64,000 nt of DNA from Porphyra umbilicalis. Lineage: Eukaryota; Rhodophyta; Bangiophyceae; Bangiales; Bangiaceae. This document shows, piece after piece, positions 53,395 to 63,539 of this stretch. Both the position numbers and the translations under genes were made by a program. How positions within the stretch are numbered: position 1 is the stretch's first letter; the number at the start of each line of letters is the position of its first letter. The stretch is taken from the NCBI GenBank assembly GCA_002049455.2, contig KV918985.1, positions 1 through 64,000 of the forward strand, given 5' to 3'. The notes under the pieces are model-generated. The model was not told the origin of the DNA. It was given only the letters and a program-made list of their open reading frames with translations, and searched no databases.

Positions 53395-54461
53395 TCACAA
53401 GTGAGCCGCCCCCCCTCCCCCCCCCCCTCCCCCCGCAAACTGCGCCACGAACGCCACGAGGCGCGCCCGCGCGTCGGCGCCGCTCGGTACGAGGTGCCCC
53501 CCCCGTGCACGTACACCTCCCGCGTTGCCGCGTCAAAGCACTCGGCGAGGGCGCGGCTGGCGGCGACGGGCACGCGCGCGTCCGCCTCCCCCATAATGTG
53601 GAGGGAGGGCACCCGCAGCGGGCGGGCCGCCGACAGGCGGTCGGCGAGGTGGAAGCGCGGCGGGAAGCCGCTGACGAGCACCACGCAGCGCAGGCGGGCG
53701 AGCGCGGCGGCGGCGGCGGGGGAGCGTGGGGGGGGGGGGGGGTGCCCCCGGGGGGGGCCCCAACCCGGCAATGACCGCCGCGACGGTTGCGCCTTGGGAG
53801 AAGCCGAGCAGGCCGTCAATGGGCGCCTGGTCGACGAGCGCGGCGACGATTTGGCGCTCCGCCTCGGGCCACCCCGTGTCCGCGTCGGGGTCCTACCGCG
53901 CGCGTCGAGGGGGGGGACGCGGGCGCCACGGGTGTCGCCGCGCAGCGCGCAGAGAGGGGCAGACGCGGAGCAGGCAGGCGCACACGGACGCGTCAGAGTC
54001 GAGGCAAACGACCTCTGGCGGGGCTACGAGCCCCCGGGCAGCCCCGCCGCCCCCACGCTTGTCACCACGGCTGCCAAGCGGCCGCGGTCGGCGGCCGCGC
54101 ACTCACTCCCCCCCCCACCCCCCACCGACGCGCCCCCACCCCAGGGCGCCCACACACGTGGCGTACCGGCAGCCCCCACGACAGCTGTCGCGCGCGCGGC
54201 GACGCGGGTGCCGGCGCCGCGGGGGCCGGCGCGTCGCCCCCCCCGGCGACGGCGCGTCTGGTGATGGCGCGGGCACTTCATCCCGCTCCACCACAAACGG
54301 GGCGTCGAGGTAGAGGAGCTCCGCGAGCGGCCCGTCGCCGCCGGCGGCGGGCCGCCCGAGCGCCTTGCGCAGCGCCCCCGTGCGCGCGCGAAAGGCCGGC
54401 GCGGACTGGCGGTAGCCGTGGAGGCATAGGAGGCGGAGGGGGCGGGGTGGGGGGGGGTCAT
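53395..54461 (-). CDS. FSH1/OVCA2-family serine hydrolase, frame broken at homopolymers
   Basis: The signature order of the FSH1 alpha/beta-hydrolases is present on the minus strand, in several frames. After an ATG at 54461 and a C9 run, the next frame reads LRLLCLHGYRQSAPAFRAR, TGALRKALG and ELLYLDAPFVV. A probable intron (donor GTGAGT at 54106, acceptor ending 53893) leads to TGWPEAERQIVAALVDQ and the nucleophile elbow IDGLLGFSQGATVAAVIAG. Past the G run at about 53724-53738 comes VVLVSGFPPRF and SLHIMGEADARVPVAAS (catalytic Asp). Past a G8 run near 53495 comes GGGHLVPSGADARARLVAF, with the catalytic His; the stop is at 53395. So Ser, Asp and His are all present, but only by changing frame at three runs. 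Assembly miscounting is likelier than decay, because the residues between runs are so well kept. Substrate unknown. Confidence 0.7.
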
Positions 54462-54909
54462 GGTTGGGGGGGTTGAGGGGGGGGGGGGACAGTGCGGTTC
54501 ACGAGGGAGAGGGCGGAGCGGCGCACCGCCGTAGCGGACGACCGCGGTCGGCCGATGGTCGCTGCACGCGGCGGCACCGACGACACGACCATGACGCACC
54601 GCCACCAGCCACCGTGTCTGGAGCGGATGGGGGGGTTACTGTACGGGCGTGGATGCCGCGTCTCTCGTCGTGCAACCCGACCTTCGCGCCACCGACTTCA
54701 CGGGAGCCGTGGACGCGGCTGGCGAGCAGCGCCCCGTGGGCGTCCCGGTCCCGCCGCCTCCCCCCCCGTGGCGCCGCGAGGCCCCCATGGGTGTGCCGAC
54801 GCCCGTCCCCTTTGCCCCCTACTGTACCTCGCCCTGCCACCTGATGCTGGCTCCCACGCGTCCTCACGCCAGACCACCTCTGGTCCTCGCCCACCGTCCC
54901 CGTGGCGCC
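54462..54909. other. Divergent spacer between FSH1-like and BRCT genes
   Basis: GC-rich non-coding sequence that should contain both promoters; nothing specific is recognised. Confidence 0.35.
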
Positions 54910-55760
54910 ATGCCAGCCCCGCCAGTGGCCGCCGGCCGCATCGCCCGCCGGCGGGAGCGGCCGCCGTCGCGCCACGCCGCGTCCTCGTCGACGGCGAGCA
55001 CGACCACTACGGCCACGACGGCAACGACGGCCACAATGGGAGGGAGCACCCCCTCCTCTGCGGCCGCGTCGACCACCCGCGGCGCACCCGCGGCGCGGCC
55101 GCGGCGGCCGCGGATGCCCGGCCCCCCCCCCTGCCGCCAGTGGCCGACGGGGCCCCCCCCCCCACCCCCCCCCCCCCCCCCCCCCCCACGTTACTCAACG
55201 CACCCTCCCCGTGGCGACGACCGCCGGCGCCCCCCCCCCCCCCCCCCCCCCGGCGGTGCCGGCGGCTACTGGGCGGCGCGGGCGGCCAAGACGGCCGCCC
55301 AAGCCCCCCCCCCACGAGCGCCCTCTTCACCGGCGTCGTTGCCTACTTTACGGGCATCAACGGGGGCGGGCAGTACGCCCTCGGGCGGGCCGTGTGGGCG
55401 GGCGGCGGCCGCGTCGCGCTCGGCCCGTCGGCGGCGGTGACGCACGTCGTTGCCGACGCGATGGCGGCGGGGAAGCGGGCGCGCCTCGACGTGGGGGTGG
55501 GGGGGGGCGCGGCCCGCGGCGGGGGGGGGGGTCGTCGTCACCTCGGCGTGGGTGCGCGCGTGCCTCACGCACGGGCGCCGGGTGGGGGTGAGTGGCTTCC
55601 TCCTCGGGCGGGGGGGGGGGTGGGGGACGTGGCCAAGATGCTCGGCTTGGGGGGGGGGCGAACGCGGGCGGCGGCGAGGGGGGGCGCGCTTGAGTCGCCG
55701 GAGCGGTCGACGCGTTGGGTGGCGACACGGCGGACGGAGGAGAGCCCGCGTACAATTGCA
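54910..55760 (+). CDS. REV1-like BRCT-domain protein, frame broken at C/G runs
   Basis: An ATG at 54910 opens a basic, Ser/Thr-rich N-terminus (MPAPPVAAGRIARRRERPPS). Before a C run near 55303, GGAGGYWAARAAKTAAQ resembles the GGYM-K--K segment that precedes the BRCT of REV1. The next frame gives the first BRCT half, TSALFTGVVAYFTGINGGGQ, ALGRAVWAGGGRVAL and AVTHVVADAMAAGK. After a G run at about 55521-55530 another frame gives the second half, VVVTSAWVRACLTHGRRV, with the conserved Trp. In REV1 this domain binds PCNA and DNA during translesion synthesis. No polymerase domain follows: the next gene starts on the opposite strand at 56147. The product is therefore a BRCT-only protein, a truncated REV1, or the first part of a longer gene disrupted here. 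The 3' end is approximate. Confidence 0.55.
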
Positions 55761-56146
55761 ACAAGTTTGCGAGCGCCTCCCTCTGTGTTGTGTGCCGGGG
55801 CACGGTCTCACGGAGGTACGGCCAGCAGTGGGCAGCGCGTGACGCTGGTCCCGCGGGAGCGACGGCGCCCAGGATGCAGCAGCGCCGCACTGGGCCAATG
55901 CCGCTCCCGATGCCGCTCACCAGCCGTCGTTGGGCGACCGCCCGCAATGCGAGACGTTGCAAGGGCAGCTGCCCGCCCCTACTATGGTGGCGCGTCGTCC
56001 CATCGGCTTGCTTGGCCGCCACCAAACGTCCAACGGCGTCGTGGCGGTGACAAAAGCGCCACATTCCTTCCCCCCGCTCTCACCACGCGCTCGCCATCGC
56101 CATCCCCTCCCCAGACAGACACCCTCCCCCGGGTACCCGCCACGTC
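55761..56146. other. Spacer, no gene seen
   Basis: This stretch lies between the approximate end of the BRCT frame and the stop codon of the next minus-strand gene. Open frames continue but show no domain. Confidence 0.35.
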
Positions 56147-57092
56147 TCAGTCGTCGTGGATGAGCGCGTCGGTCATGGTCTTGAGCTCCTCGTCCAGCTG
56201 CTTCATCTTTTGGCCGGTGGAGCGGCGGAGCTCCCCAGCCGTGTTGGGGTCGCTGGACACGGACGCGAGCAGCGCATTCCACGCCTCGAGGGTGTGGGCG
56301 ACCGCCTCTTGGGCGTCCTTAAAGTCATCCTCTGTGGCCCAAAACCGCGCACAACGACGTCACGGAGGGGGGGGTGGGCGTCGGTGGGAAACAGCCAGAG
56401 CGACTCCAACACCAGGGTGACGACGCTTCCACGTCAGTACCAATGCCAAGAGGTGAAACTGTGACAAGGGCCGTGCACTTTGCGCAGGACAAGGTGGGGC
56501 GTCACAACGGGACGCGCGCACACACACAAGGCAACAGCCGGCAATACCCAACAGCCCATCGCCAAACCAGATGACCCAGCGTCGCGGGCCGCCTGCCGAA
56601 AGCACACCGCCCCCCAAAAGGATACCCCCCTGCGCACGCACCAAAGTAGACGCTGCCGAGGGCGTCGCGCGCCTCGCCCAGCAGCAGCCGCGCCTCGGAA
56701 AACCGTTCATTGATGTCGTTGAGCGCGGCCGTCACTTGCGCCTCGGAGGGTGGACCGCCCGCAGTTCCGTCGGCGTCGGCACCCACCGTCGACGAGGAAG
56801 ACCGCGCGGAGCGGGTCGGTGGCACCACCGTCCCACGCGGCGCGCCCCGGCCACCACCCCGAGGGCCCGGCCGTGGGGCCACGCAAAAGGGAGCAAAAGA
56901 AGGCGCACCCACACGGGCAACGACAGACACCGAGGCAGCGTGCCGCAGATGGGCCGTGGCGGCCGTGGTCGCCGCGCACGGAGCCGGGGTGGGGGGCGGA
57001 GGGGCAGCTGCGGTTGACCACCAGAGGGGGTTGGAGTTTGTGGTTCGCCTAGCCAAACGTACGGCCAGGGCAGCGGATGGACAATATGTCAT
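56147..57092 (-). CDS. Small coiled-coil protein, probably organelle-targeted, family not named
   Basis: Two exons, 57092-56642 and 56331-56147, join in phase (636 nt, 211 aa) across a GT-AG intron of 310 bp. The junction reads GSVYF joined to EDDFKDAQEAV. The N-terminus MTYCPSAALAVRLARRTTN is basic and free of acidic residues, like a mitochondrial or plastid presequence; the following roughly 100 residues are Ala/Pro/Arg-rich. The C-terminal 90 residues are acidic, helical and well composed (ALNDINERFSEARLLLGEAR, VAHTLEAWNALLASV, GQKMKQLDEELKTMTDAL). This helical hairpin pattern with ELRRSTGQKM resembles an uncharacterised family I recall from plants and algae but cannot name. The start is the first ATG giving a plausible leader; a later start close to the helical part is possible. 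Confidence 0.65.
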
Positions 57093-57578
57093 GATAGATG
57101 CAACGTTCAAGGGCGAGGTAGGGATGCTCTGGGGAGCAAAGAAAGGGGGGTGAGCAGCGGGTGCGACACGGCCATGCTTCGCGGTGGAAGGCCCCGAGGA
57201 AGAAGACGCTAGGCGCCAATTGCCACCTCGATCCCTACAGTACGTTGCAATTGCTACTCTTAAATCACATGAAGTCGCTCTGCGGGGTGCCACTATCAAC
57301 GGTGTCCGTGGCCGACAGGTGTCTTCGAATTCTTCTAATTGCATAACCATCGCATTCGAGTTGTACCGTTCTTGCATCAAACAGCGATCTATCCAATCGA
57401 TCCAACCGACTACTGACGGATTCGGGGTGTCCGTCGAGAGCCCCCGCCACCCTCATCCCCACCATTGCACCGCCGACGTCAGTCTCGTTCGCCGCGTCCT
57501 TCCCGCGATCGACATCTCTGTGCCTCCCAGAGCAGGGAGTGCTGCGGGCCTTGTGCGCGTTGCGCGGGCACCCCCATC
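57093..57578. other. Divergent promoter region of the coiled-coil gene and RPS9
   Basis: About 490 bp between divergent start codons, less GC-rich than the neighbouring coding sequence. It probably contains both promoters; no canonical element is identified. Confidence 0.45.
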
Positions 57579-58463
57579 ATGGGTCGCGACTACCGCAACT
57601 GTACGTTTACTCTATTGTGAGGTCGCCGCAGTTGCGTCCATGTTGTCTCTGCCTTCGATGCCGGAGGTGCGATGCGTGACCTTCGTGTTCCGAGCGTCTA
57701 GTTGGTCGCGCCCATACCGGTCGTGGGGTGTACGCTCTTGGGCTAGGCGTATGCGGTGGGTGTGGCACTGAGCGCAAACCCGTGTTGCGGGTGGCCGCGC
57801 TAGATTCTGACTCTCATGTCTCCACCGCCACCTCGTTGCCCGATTGCTCTCGGCGTCGCCGCATCATCTTGATCCTTTTCTTGTCCATTCCCCCGCGTAG
57901 ACTCGAAGACGTCGCGCACGCCGCGGCGCCCCTTCGAGAAGGAGCGGCTGGACTCGGAGCTCGAGACCGTCGGCCAGTATGGCCTCCGGAACAAGCGGGA
58001 GGTCTGGCGTGTGCAGTTGGTGCTCTCGAAGATGCGCACCACCGCCCGTACGCTGCTGACGCTGGATGAGAAGGACCCGCGGCGGATGTTTGAGGGCGCC
58101 GCCCTCCTCCGCCGCCTCACCCGCCTGGGCGTGCTGGACGAGAAGAAGCAGGCGCTTGATTACGTGCTGTCGCTCAACGTCAAGGAGTTTTTGGAGCGCC
58201 GCCTGCAGACGCAGGTGTTCCGCTTGGGCCTGGCCAAGAGCATGCACCACGCCCGTGTCATCATCCACCAGCGCCACATCCGCGTCGGCAAGCAGCTGGT
58301 CAACGTCCCGAGCTTCCTTGTCCGGATGGACAGCCAGAAGCACATTGATTTTGCGCTGCACTCGCCGTATGGCGGTGGCCGCCCAGGCCGCGTGCGCCGC
58401 CGCGCGCTGCGCAACAAAGCGAAGAAAAAGGAGTCGGGCGGGGACGACGAGGACGAGGATTAG
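57579..58463 (+). CDS. RPS9: 40S ribosomal protein S9 (uS4)
   Basis: Exon 1 is only 22 nt (57579-57600, MGRDYRN plus one base, donor GTACGT) and exon 2 is 57901-58463; joined they give 194 aa, the standard length. The join reads [20 protein letters not shown], like the plant N-terminus with its FYRNYGKT pattern. Core motifs follow: [27 protein letters not shown], the S4 RNA-binding domain [20 protein letters not shown] and [15 protein letters not shown]. Near the end are [20 protein letters not shown] and an acidic tail, GGDDEDED. It binds 18S rRNA at the decoding-side body of the small subunit. The intron right after the start codon region, 300 bp long, is typical for ribosomal protein genes. 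Highly confident. Confidence 0.97.
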
Positions 58464-59287
58464 GCCGGTGGCGTCTGGCTGGGCGGGTGGGGTCGCTGTG
58501 CAATCGATGGGGTGGTGGGAGCTTGGTGTATTCATTGGGCGCGCATGGTGTTTGCACGAGGCCATCGTTTGCTGGTGGGACGTCTCTAGATGTGAACAAG
58601 TCGTTCTTTTCTACGCGAGTTGGAGCATGGCGGAGCTGTTGCCTGAACACCTGTGCCGTCGATAGGCGACCACTCGTTCCAAACATCTCGTATGTTTCTT
58701 GAGTGATTGGCTGTGTGCTGCTGGACCGAGGCAATACACCAGCAATACATACGCATTTATGTCCTCATGTGGGCATAGCCGCTTGATACGTCCACGTCGT
58801 GAACGGTCGTAGTCTTTTATTTCAAGCGCGGCAGGACGCTTTGCAGTACGTGACCCGTTCAGTGCGAGGACCGTCACGGTTTCCCATTCAGGACTCCACA
58901 CGGCCGTGGTCTGTAGATTCCGACCCGCATCCTTCCCACGAGTGCCCAGCTTGCTGGATGCGGGCGTGGCGCTGAGCAAGTTGAGCTACGTGTGTTCCCA
59001 CGATGACTACACCAGGCAAGCACATGCACAACCAGGCGCCCCCAGTCCAGGCGTGCAGCGCGGGTACATATCCAGTGTGGCAGCATGCAAAGCAGCAGAC
59101 ATCCAACCCCGGCGCACACCACGGCGGCAGACCACCTGGTTGCAATTGGCGCCTCGCGCCAGACGAACCACGGACGGTGCACAGACAACCTCGTTCACAG
59201 CCCCAGCCACAAAAGCTCGGTCCCAGCGGCCGCGCCAGGGCGCAGCAGGACGCGTAAGCGGGCGGTCCCAAATTCCGCAGCCGCGCC
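58464..59287. other. Spacer between convergent RPS9 and PRPP synthetase genes
   Basis: About 820 bp holding both 3' ends. Frames here are short; no gene seen. Confidence 0.5.
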
Positions 59288-60776
59288 CTAGAGATCATCG
59301 TCAAACAGCGTTGACACCGACTGCTCGCGGTGCACGCGGCGGATGGTCTCGGCATGCAACTTGGCGACAGACAGCACCGTGATGTTCTTCAGCTGCTTCT
59401 CTGGCGACAGGACCAGCGAGTTGGTCACGCACAGCTCCTCAATGCAGCTGTTGCGGATGCGGTCCACCGCCGGCGGCGACAGCAGCGCGTGCACGCAGCA
59501 CGCCATGATGCGGCTGGCGCCGTGGTCCTTTAGCGCCCCCGCCGCCTGCGTCAGCGTACCGGCCGTGTCAACCATGTCGTCGACAATGACGCAGTCGCGC
59601 CCACGCACGTCCCCAATAACGTGCATGACGTGTGCCACGTTGGGAGCGCTCCGGCGCTTGTCAATGATGGCCAGCGCGGCGTTGAGGCGCTTGGCCAGCG
59701 CCCGCGCCCGCTCCATGCCGCCGGCGTCTGGGGAGACGACGACAACGTCGTCTCTCAGGCCCGACTTGCTGAGGTGGTCGGCAAACACGGGGATGGCAAA
59801 GAGGTGGTCCACCGGGATGTTGAAGAAGCCCTGAATCTGCCCCGCGTGCAGCTCAAAGGCCAACACCCGGTGCGCGCCGGCGGTGGAGATCAGGTCAGCG
59901 ACCAGGCGGGCCGAAATGGGCACCCGCGGCGCATTCTTCCGGTCCTGCCGGGAGTACCCATAGTATGGGATGACCGCGGTAATGCGCTTGGCCGACGCGC
60001 GCTTGAGCGTGTCAATGATCAGCAGCAGCTCCATCAGGTGGTCGTTGACCGGCGGCGATGTTGGCTGCACAATAAATACGTCCTTGCCGCGCACGTTCTC
60101 CTTCAGCGAGACGTAGCACTCGCCGTCGGCAAAGCGCTTGATTTCCGCCGCCGTAATCTTCACCTTGAGGTGGCGTGCAATCTCGTTTGCCAGCGGGAGG
60201 TTGGCGTTGCCGGCGACGACGCGAATTTCATAGTTCAGCGCCTGTGGGGGGGGAGGGAGAGCAAGCAACCAGCGCATGATGGAGAGGCAGTCCAACAAGC
60301 GACCAAGAGGCAGTCAGAGCGTGGAGGAAGCAAGACGTGGAGGATGTGAGGCAGGCGCAGTGAACGTTAGTGAGGTCTGCCGCAAGAGTTTGATGAACGC
60401 GCAACTGCTGTTCTGCGCCTGCGTGACGCAGTGAGAAGCCAGACCGTCGAAAGTCAACGGCAAGGCGGATTAGTGCATACACGCGGCGGCCGCAGCCGCA
60501 GCCGCAGCCCAAACCGCCTGCACCACGTACCTTGTCCAAGTGGTCCGTCAGCGTCTGGTCGGGCGTCCCGACGCGCATGTCCCCCCGCTCCCCTCCAGAA
60601 GGGCCTGACCCCATCCCATTCTCAATGCGCAGGTAGCTAATGTTGGAGTGCTCACACTCCGGGTGGCCCGACGTAACGCGACGGCCCGGCATGTCCATTG
60701 GAGGCGACGCCGCACGGCCTGGCAGGGACGTGTGGCCCCCGACGTCGCCAGTTACTTGTTGGTCAATGCCCGACAT
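59288..60776 (-). CDS. Ribose-phosphate pyrophosphokinase (PRPP synthetase), class I
   Basis: Exon 1 is 60776-60531 (ATG MSGIDQQVTGDVGG to DHLDK) and exon 2 is 60241-59288 (ALNYEIRVVAG to the stop); both joints are phase 0, giving 399 aa. The catalytic core matches class I enzymes closely: FADGECYVSLKENVRGKDV, IVQPTSPPVNDHLMELL, IPYYGYSRQDRK, the flexible region, ELHAGQIQGFF, VVSPDAGGMERA, and the PRPP-binding loop VIVDDMVDTAGTL. It makes 5-phosphoribosyl pyrophosphate from ribose 5-phosphate and ATP, for nucleotide, His and Trp synthesis. The core alone is about 317 aa; the extra 82 residues from exon 1 (PECEHSNISYLRIENGMG and a Gly/Asp-rich stretch) are unusual and do not look like a plain transit peptide. 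The intron is 289 bp. Confidence 0.95.
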
Positions 60777-61822
60777 GCTGAACGAGAAAAGGGTAGGGAC
60801 GAGTGGTGGGAGGGGGGGAGGGGGACAACACCAGCCAGTGAGCAACAGTCTCCAATATAGCGAAGCAGCAGGCAGCAGACAGAAGAAGTCGAGACCAGTG
60901 GGATAGAGAATAAGGTAGAGGCACTTCCGAGAGCGGAGGAGAGACGTGAAAACGCCCACCGCCGGCGGTGGGATGGCGGACCGTGTCGAACGGCCTGCAG
61001 CTGCTGATGGTGCGGAAGAGTGCAGAAACGGACGCCGTCCAGCGACATCTCGGGCCCAAACCCTGTCCCGCTCGGCTAGTCATGCGTGATCCCGCCGTGT
61101 TGTGTCGTGATTCGTCGTTGGCGGAATCAAATTTGATTAACTCAACCTGCGGCCAGCGGCACAAGATACCCATTCGACGCCTGCCAAGCCGCTTAATAGC
61201 AAGATTCTAACCGTGACGCACGGCGCGCCGGCGGCGATTCCCCCCGTGGCCCGCAGATGCATGGGCCCCACCCGTGAGGCAAATAGGATAGAGGCAAACC
61301 CGCGTAGCGCCGCCTGGCCTCGGGCACGTGACAGCCTCCAATTTAACTGGCGTCACTCTCGGAGCGCCCTGACGTCCCATTGGCTGGGGCGCGCAATGCA
61401 CGTGGCAGCACCACGGCGCTGTACGTTTCGCATCTTCCACAACGGAGCACCGATGACGGACCAGACAGAGCCGTCTGGAGTACGATCTATTTTTCCAGGG
61501 GGGGGATAGTATGCGCAGAACCCCCCAGAACCCCTCCCATATGATCTGGAAGGATCTCTTTGGGAATGCTCTACGACGGCACTGTGTTCCCGCGCGGTCT
61601 AGCCGGTGGTGGTCCGGACCACCAGCGGCGGCATGGCTTCGACGATCATCCAACCAATGCAAAAAGCTGCACCGCGCTACACAAAACGACACTTGGCTCC
61701 ACACAACGGCCCTCCACCTCTCGCAACAGCCCGCACACTCCTTATGTACAGCGTGTGCCATAGCCCACAGGGCACCCCCACCGCCCCATTCCAGAGGCCG
61801 CTATTGCGCGCGTGGGCGGCCC
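60777..61822. other. Intergenic, upstream of PRPP synthetase
   Basis: About 1 kb between the PRPP synthetase start and the stop codon of the next minus-strand gene. No gene is supported; the part near 60780-61000 is the likely leader and promoter. Confidence 0.5.
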
Positions 61823-63539
61823 CTACACCCGCGCAAGGAAGGAATCGGCCGGCAGAAACCGCTCGCAGTACTGCGTCAGGGCCAGACGCTCCTCACTCAC
61901 CCCGCGGATCATGGTCACCGCAACAAACCCCCACAAAAACATCACCTGGACGACCCAGAAGGATGGCAGGAGCGTCACGCGGCCGGCCTGGTGGGACCGG
62001 ACCTTGGCCACCACCAGCGCCACGAGGACGCAGATGCTGGCAGCCGCGGCGGGCCATCCCAGCAGCGCGTCTGGGTCGGGAAAGAGGATCGGGAGGCAGG
62101 GGCCGGGGATGGACGCCGCAAGCGAGACGGCCGCCGCTTGGGCCGCCCCCCCGCCGAGCTGGGAGCCGACGCCGCTGACAATCGCGCTCAAGAACAGACT
62201 GATCACGAGCACCATCTGCACGCCGTCCAGGAGGGAGAGCACCACCCACCACCCAGACAGCATGCGGGTGGGCGCGGGTGGCCCCTCGCCCGCCGTCGGG
62301 CGGGCGCCGCCGCGCCCCCCCGCCACAGCGGACACGTCCGCACCGGTCGGCCCCGTCGGCGGCGCGGGCACCGCGTCCCCGACCGCCTCGTCCGCCTCGT
62401 CGGTCACGTCCGACTCGTCCGCGGGCGCCGACGTGTCCTCCACGCGCACCACACGGCGCACCGTCGATGCCGCCGCCGCCGCACCCGCCGCCGCCGCCGC
62501 CGTCGCCGCCGCCGCCGCCGCCACGCGCCGCCCGACGGTCGGGCGCACGGTACCCGCCGCCTCACCGCGCGTCGCGCACCCGCCGCGGCCGCCACCGTCT
62601 CGCGCCGCTAAGCCGGGGGTGGGGCCACCCGCCACCCGGCGGGGGCCACTCGTCACCGTGTGGGGGCGGCCGGCGCCGCTGCGGGGGCGGGCGGTGCCGC
62701 CGCCACGACCGATGCGCGGCGGCGGTCCGCGCGGGGGCGGCCGACGGGGGGCGTGCCCCTGCCCGCCGCGCCTTGGAGGACCAGCCGAGATGGCAGCGTG
62801 CGCGGGACGCCCGCGGGCGCCGCGGGAGCCGCCGTCTCTGGCAGGTCGAGCGCGCGCGTCGCGACCGCCCCCGCCGGCAGTCGCACGGCGACGGGCGCGG
62901 CGGCCGCCGGGCACGCCGCCGCGGCGGCGGGCGCCGCCGCCGCCGCCGCGGGCGTGGCCACCGCCCCCGTCGCCGCCGTCGCCGTCGCGGGCGCCGCCAC
63001 AGCCGCCGTCGTGGCCGCCGCGGTGCGCGCCGCCCCCGCCGCACCCCCCCGCCGACGGCCGACGGCGCGCGCGTCACCGCCGACAGGGTCACTGCCGACG
63101 CGGTGCCGCCGCCGCCCGACCGGGGGTGCCCCCCGCCCCCGCCCGTGGGCGCGGCGCGGCGCTTGGCGCCCGCCGGCAACGTCGGCGCCGCCGCCGCCAC
63201 CGCGCCGGGTGGCCGCCCTTCCCCCGCCGCGGCGGGCGTCGGCGCAGTCGCCGCCGCCTCGGCCGCAGGCAGCCCCTCCCCCCCTCCCCCACCCCCGCCC
63301 GTCGCGCCGTCGTTGACCGTGACGGCGTCCGCCGCCGCCGCACCGCCGCGGCGGCCGCCGCGCGTCGGCGCGCGGCGGCCGCCCGTCGCCGCCGCGGGCG
63401 CCCCGGCCGCCCCCGACAGACGGCCAGAGCGGCGGCGGGCACCGCCGGCGCCGGCGCCGCCCGTCGACAGCGTCGACGTGGCGGTCGTCGGCAGCTGCTC
63501 CTCGGCCTCGGGCATCGTAGTCGGGCGGCGGGGCGCCAT
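61823..63539 (-). CDS. Ala-rich multi-pass membrane protein, frames broken in the N-terminal part
   Basis: The C-terminal piece is convincing: from about 62290 to the TAG at 61823 the frame encodes an acidic stretch (DTSAPADESDVTDEADEAVG), MLSGWWVVLSLLDGVQ and then four hydrophobic helices. These include VLVISLFLSAIVSGVG, AASICVLVALVVAKV and SFWVVQVMFLWGFVAV, and the piece ends RFLPADSFLARV. Upstream, an ATG at 63539 gives MAPRRPTTMPEAEEQLPTTA followed by Ala/Gly/Pro-rich sequence, which appears to shift frame at C/G runs near 63050. Another coding-like stretch, VRLPAGAVATRALDLPETA, follows and then runs to a stop at 62653. A small intron or another homopolymer shift must link it to the membrane part. 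Family unknown. If the membrane part is separate, its start would be the ATG of MLSGWW. Confidence 0.45.
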
